The notes under the pieces are model-generated. The model was given only the letters and a program-made list of their open reading frames with translations. It did not search any database and was not told the DNA's origin. A DNA stretch of 15,349 nt from Thalassiosira profunda (taxonomy: Eukaryota; Bacillariophyta; Thalassiosirophyceae; Thalassiosirales; Thalassiosiraceae). The position numbers and the translations under genes are program-made. This document shows, piece after piece, positions 15,208-15,349 of this stretch. The DNA lies in the NCBI GenBank assembly GCA_036939355.1, contig JALLAP010000962.1, forward strand, positions 1-15,349. Direction: 5' to 3'. Each line of letters begins with the position of its first letter. The stretch's first letter is position 1.

Positions 15208-15349
15208 CTAAATAGTGACGCTGAGATGCTTTTCTCAATCGTAACAGATATCTGTTCCATAACAAACCGCTCCTTGCCGCTCTCGTTATGTACCTATGCA
15301 TTTTCCTAACACAAAGTGCAAGCCGAAACCCAAAGCGAAGGGAGTTCCA
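15208..15349. other. 3' flank of the opine dehydrogenase-like gene
   Basis: 142 bp to the window edge with no gene or clear signal. It is more A/T-rich than the coding sequence, as expected for a 3' UTR. Confidence 0.5.

Overview
The window looks like nuclear DNA of a centric diatom, most likely a Thalassiosira-type species. This is inferred from several signs: gene products of eukaryotic compartments (coatomer, QSOX-type sulfhydryl oxidase), tiny GT-AG introns of 71-95 nt, very tight gene spacing, a GC-rich sequence, a signal peptide plus Arg-rich leader resembling a heterokont plastid presequence, and F-box-like/LRR/RING proteins and an EVIDVD-motif protein that resemble diatom multigene families as I remember them. 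No RNA gene, CRISPR array, prophage or intact transposon is visible.

Nine protein genes were found. Their strands alternate perfectly (+ - + - + - + - +): (1) the 3' end of an RRM protein, 3-413 +; (2) coatomer epsilon subunit, 806-1702 -; (3) QSOX-like sulfhydryl oxidase, 1935-3630 +, one intron; (4) F-box-like/LRR/HMG-box/RING protein, 3674-4765 -; (5) SbmA/YddA-like (ABCD-type) ABC transporter with an unusual membrane/coiled-coil N-terminus, 5065-8373 +, two introns; (6) F-box-like/LRR protein with a degenerate RING and a very Cys-rich tail, 8457-9935 -, a paralogue of gene 4; (7) a nuclear-looking protein with a SUMO-interaction-like motif, NLS, HRDC-like and UBA-like segments, 10174-11600 +, one intron; (8) a tandem two-domain NTF2/SnoaL-like protein, 11834-12998 -, two introns; (9) an opine (octopine/nopaline) dehydrogenase-like enzyme with a possible plastid leader, 13546-15207 +.

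The genes form four divergent pairs that share promoters of roughly 230-550 bp, and four convergent pairs whose stop codons are as little as 43 bp apart. The divergent spacers carry symmetric motifs: a GTTGCAA heptamer (four tandem copies upstream of gene 7), a 12-bp palindrome centred on the G-box CACGTG, TACGTACGTA beside a CCAAT box, and a cluster of GC-rich dyads before gene 9. The genes do not form one pathway. Genes 2 and 3 are secretory-route functions; genes 4, 6 and 7 look like ubiquitin/SUMO or chromatin adaptors, by inference.

One assembly defect matters. A single N at 5821 separates two identical 72-base copies inside gene 5. It breaks the reading frame but is almost certainly an unmerged contig overlap. 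Removing one copy plus the N gives an open frame of 1026 aa.
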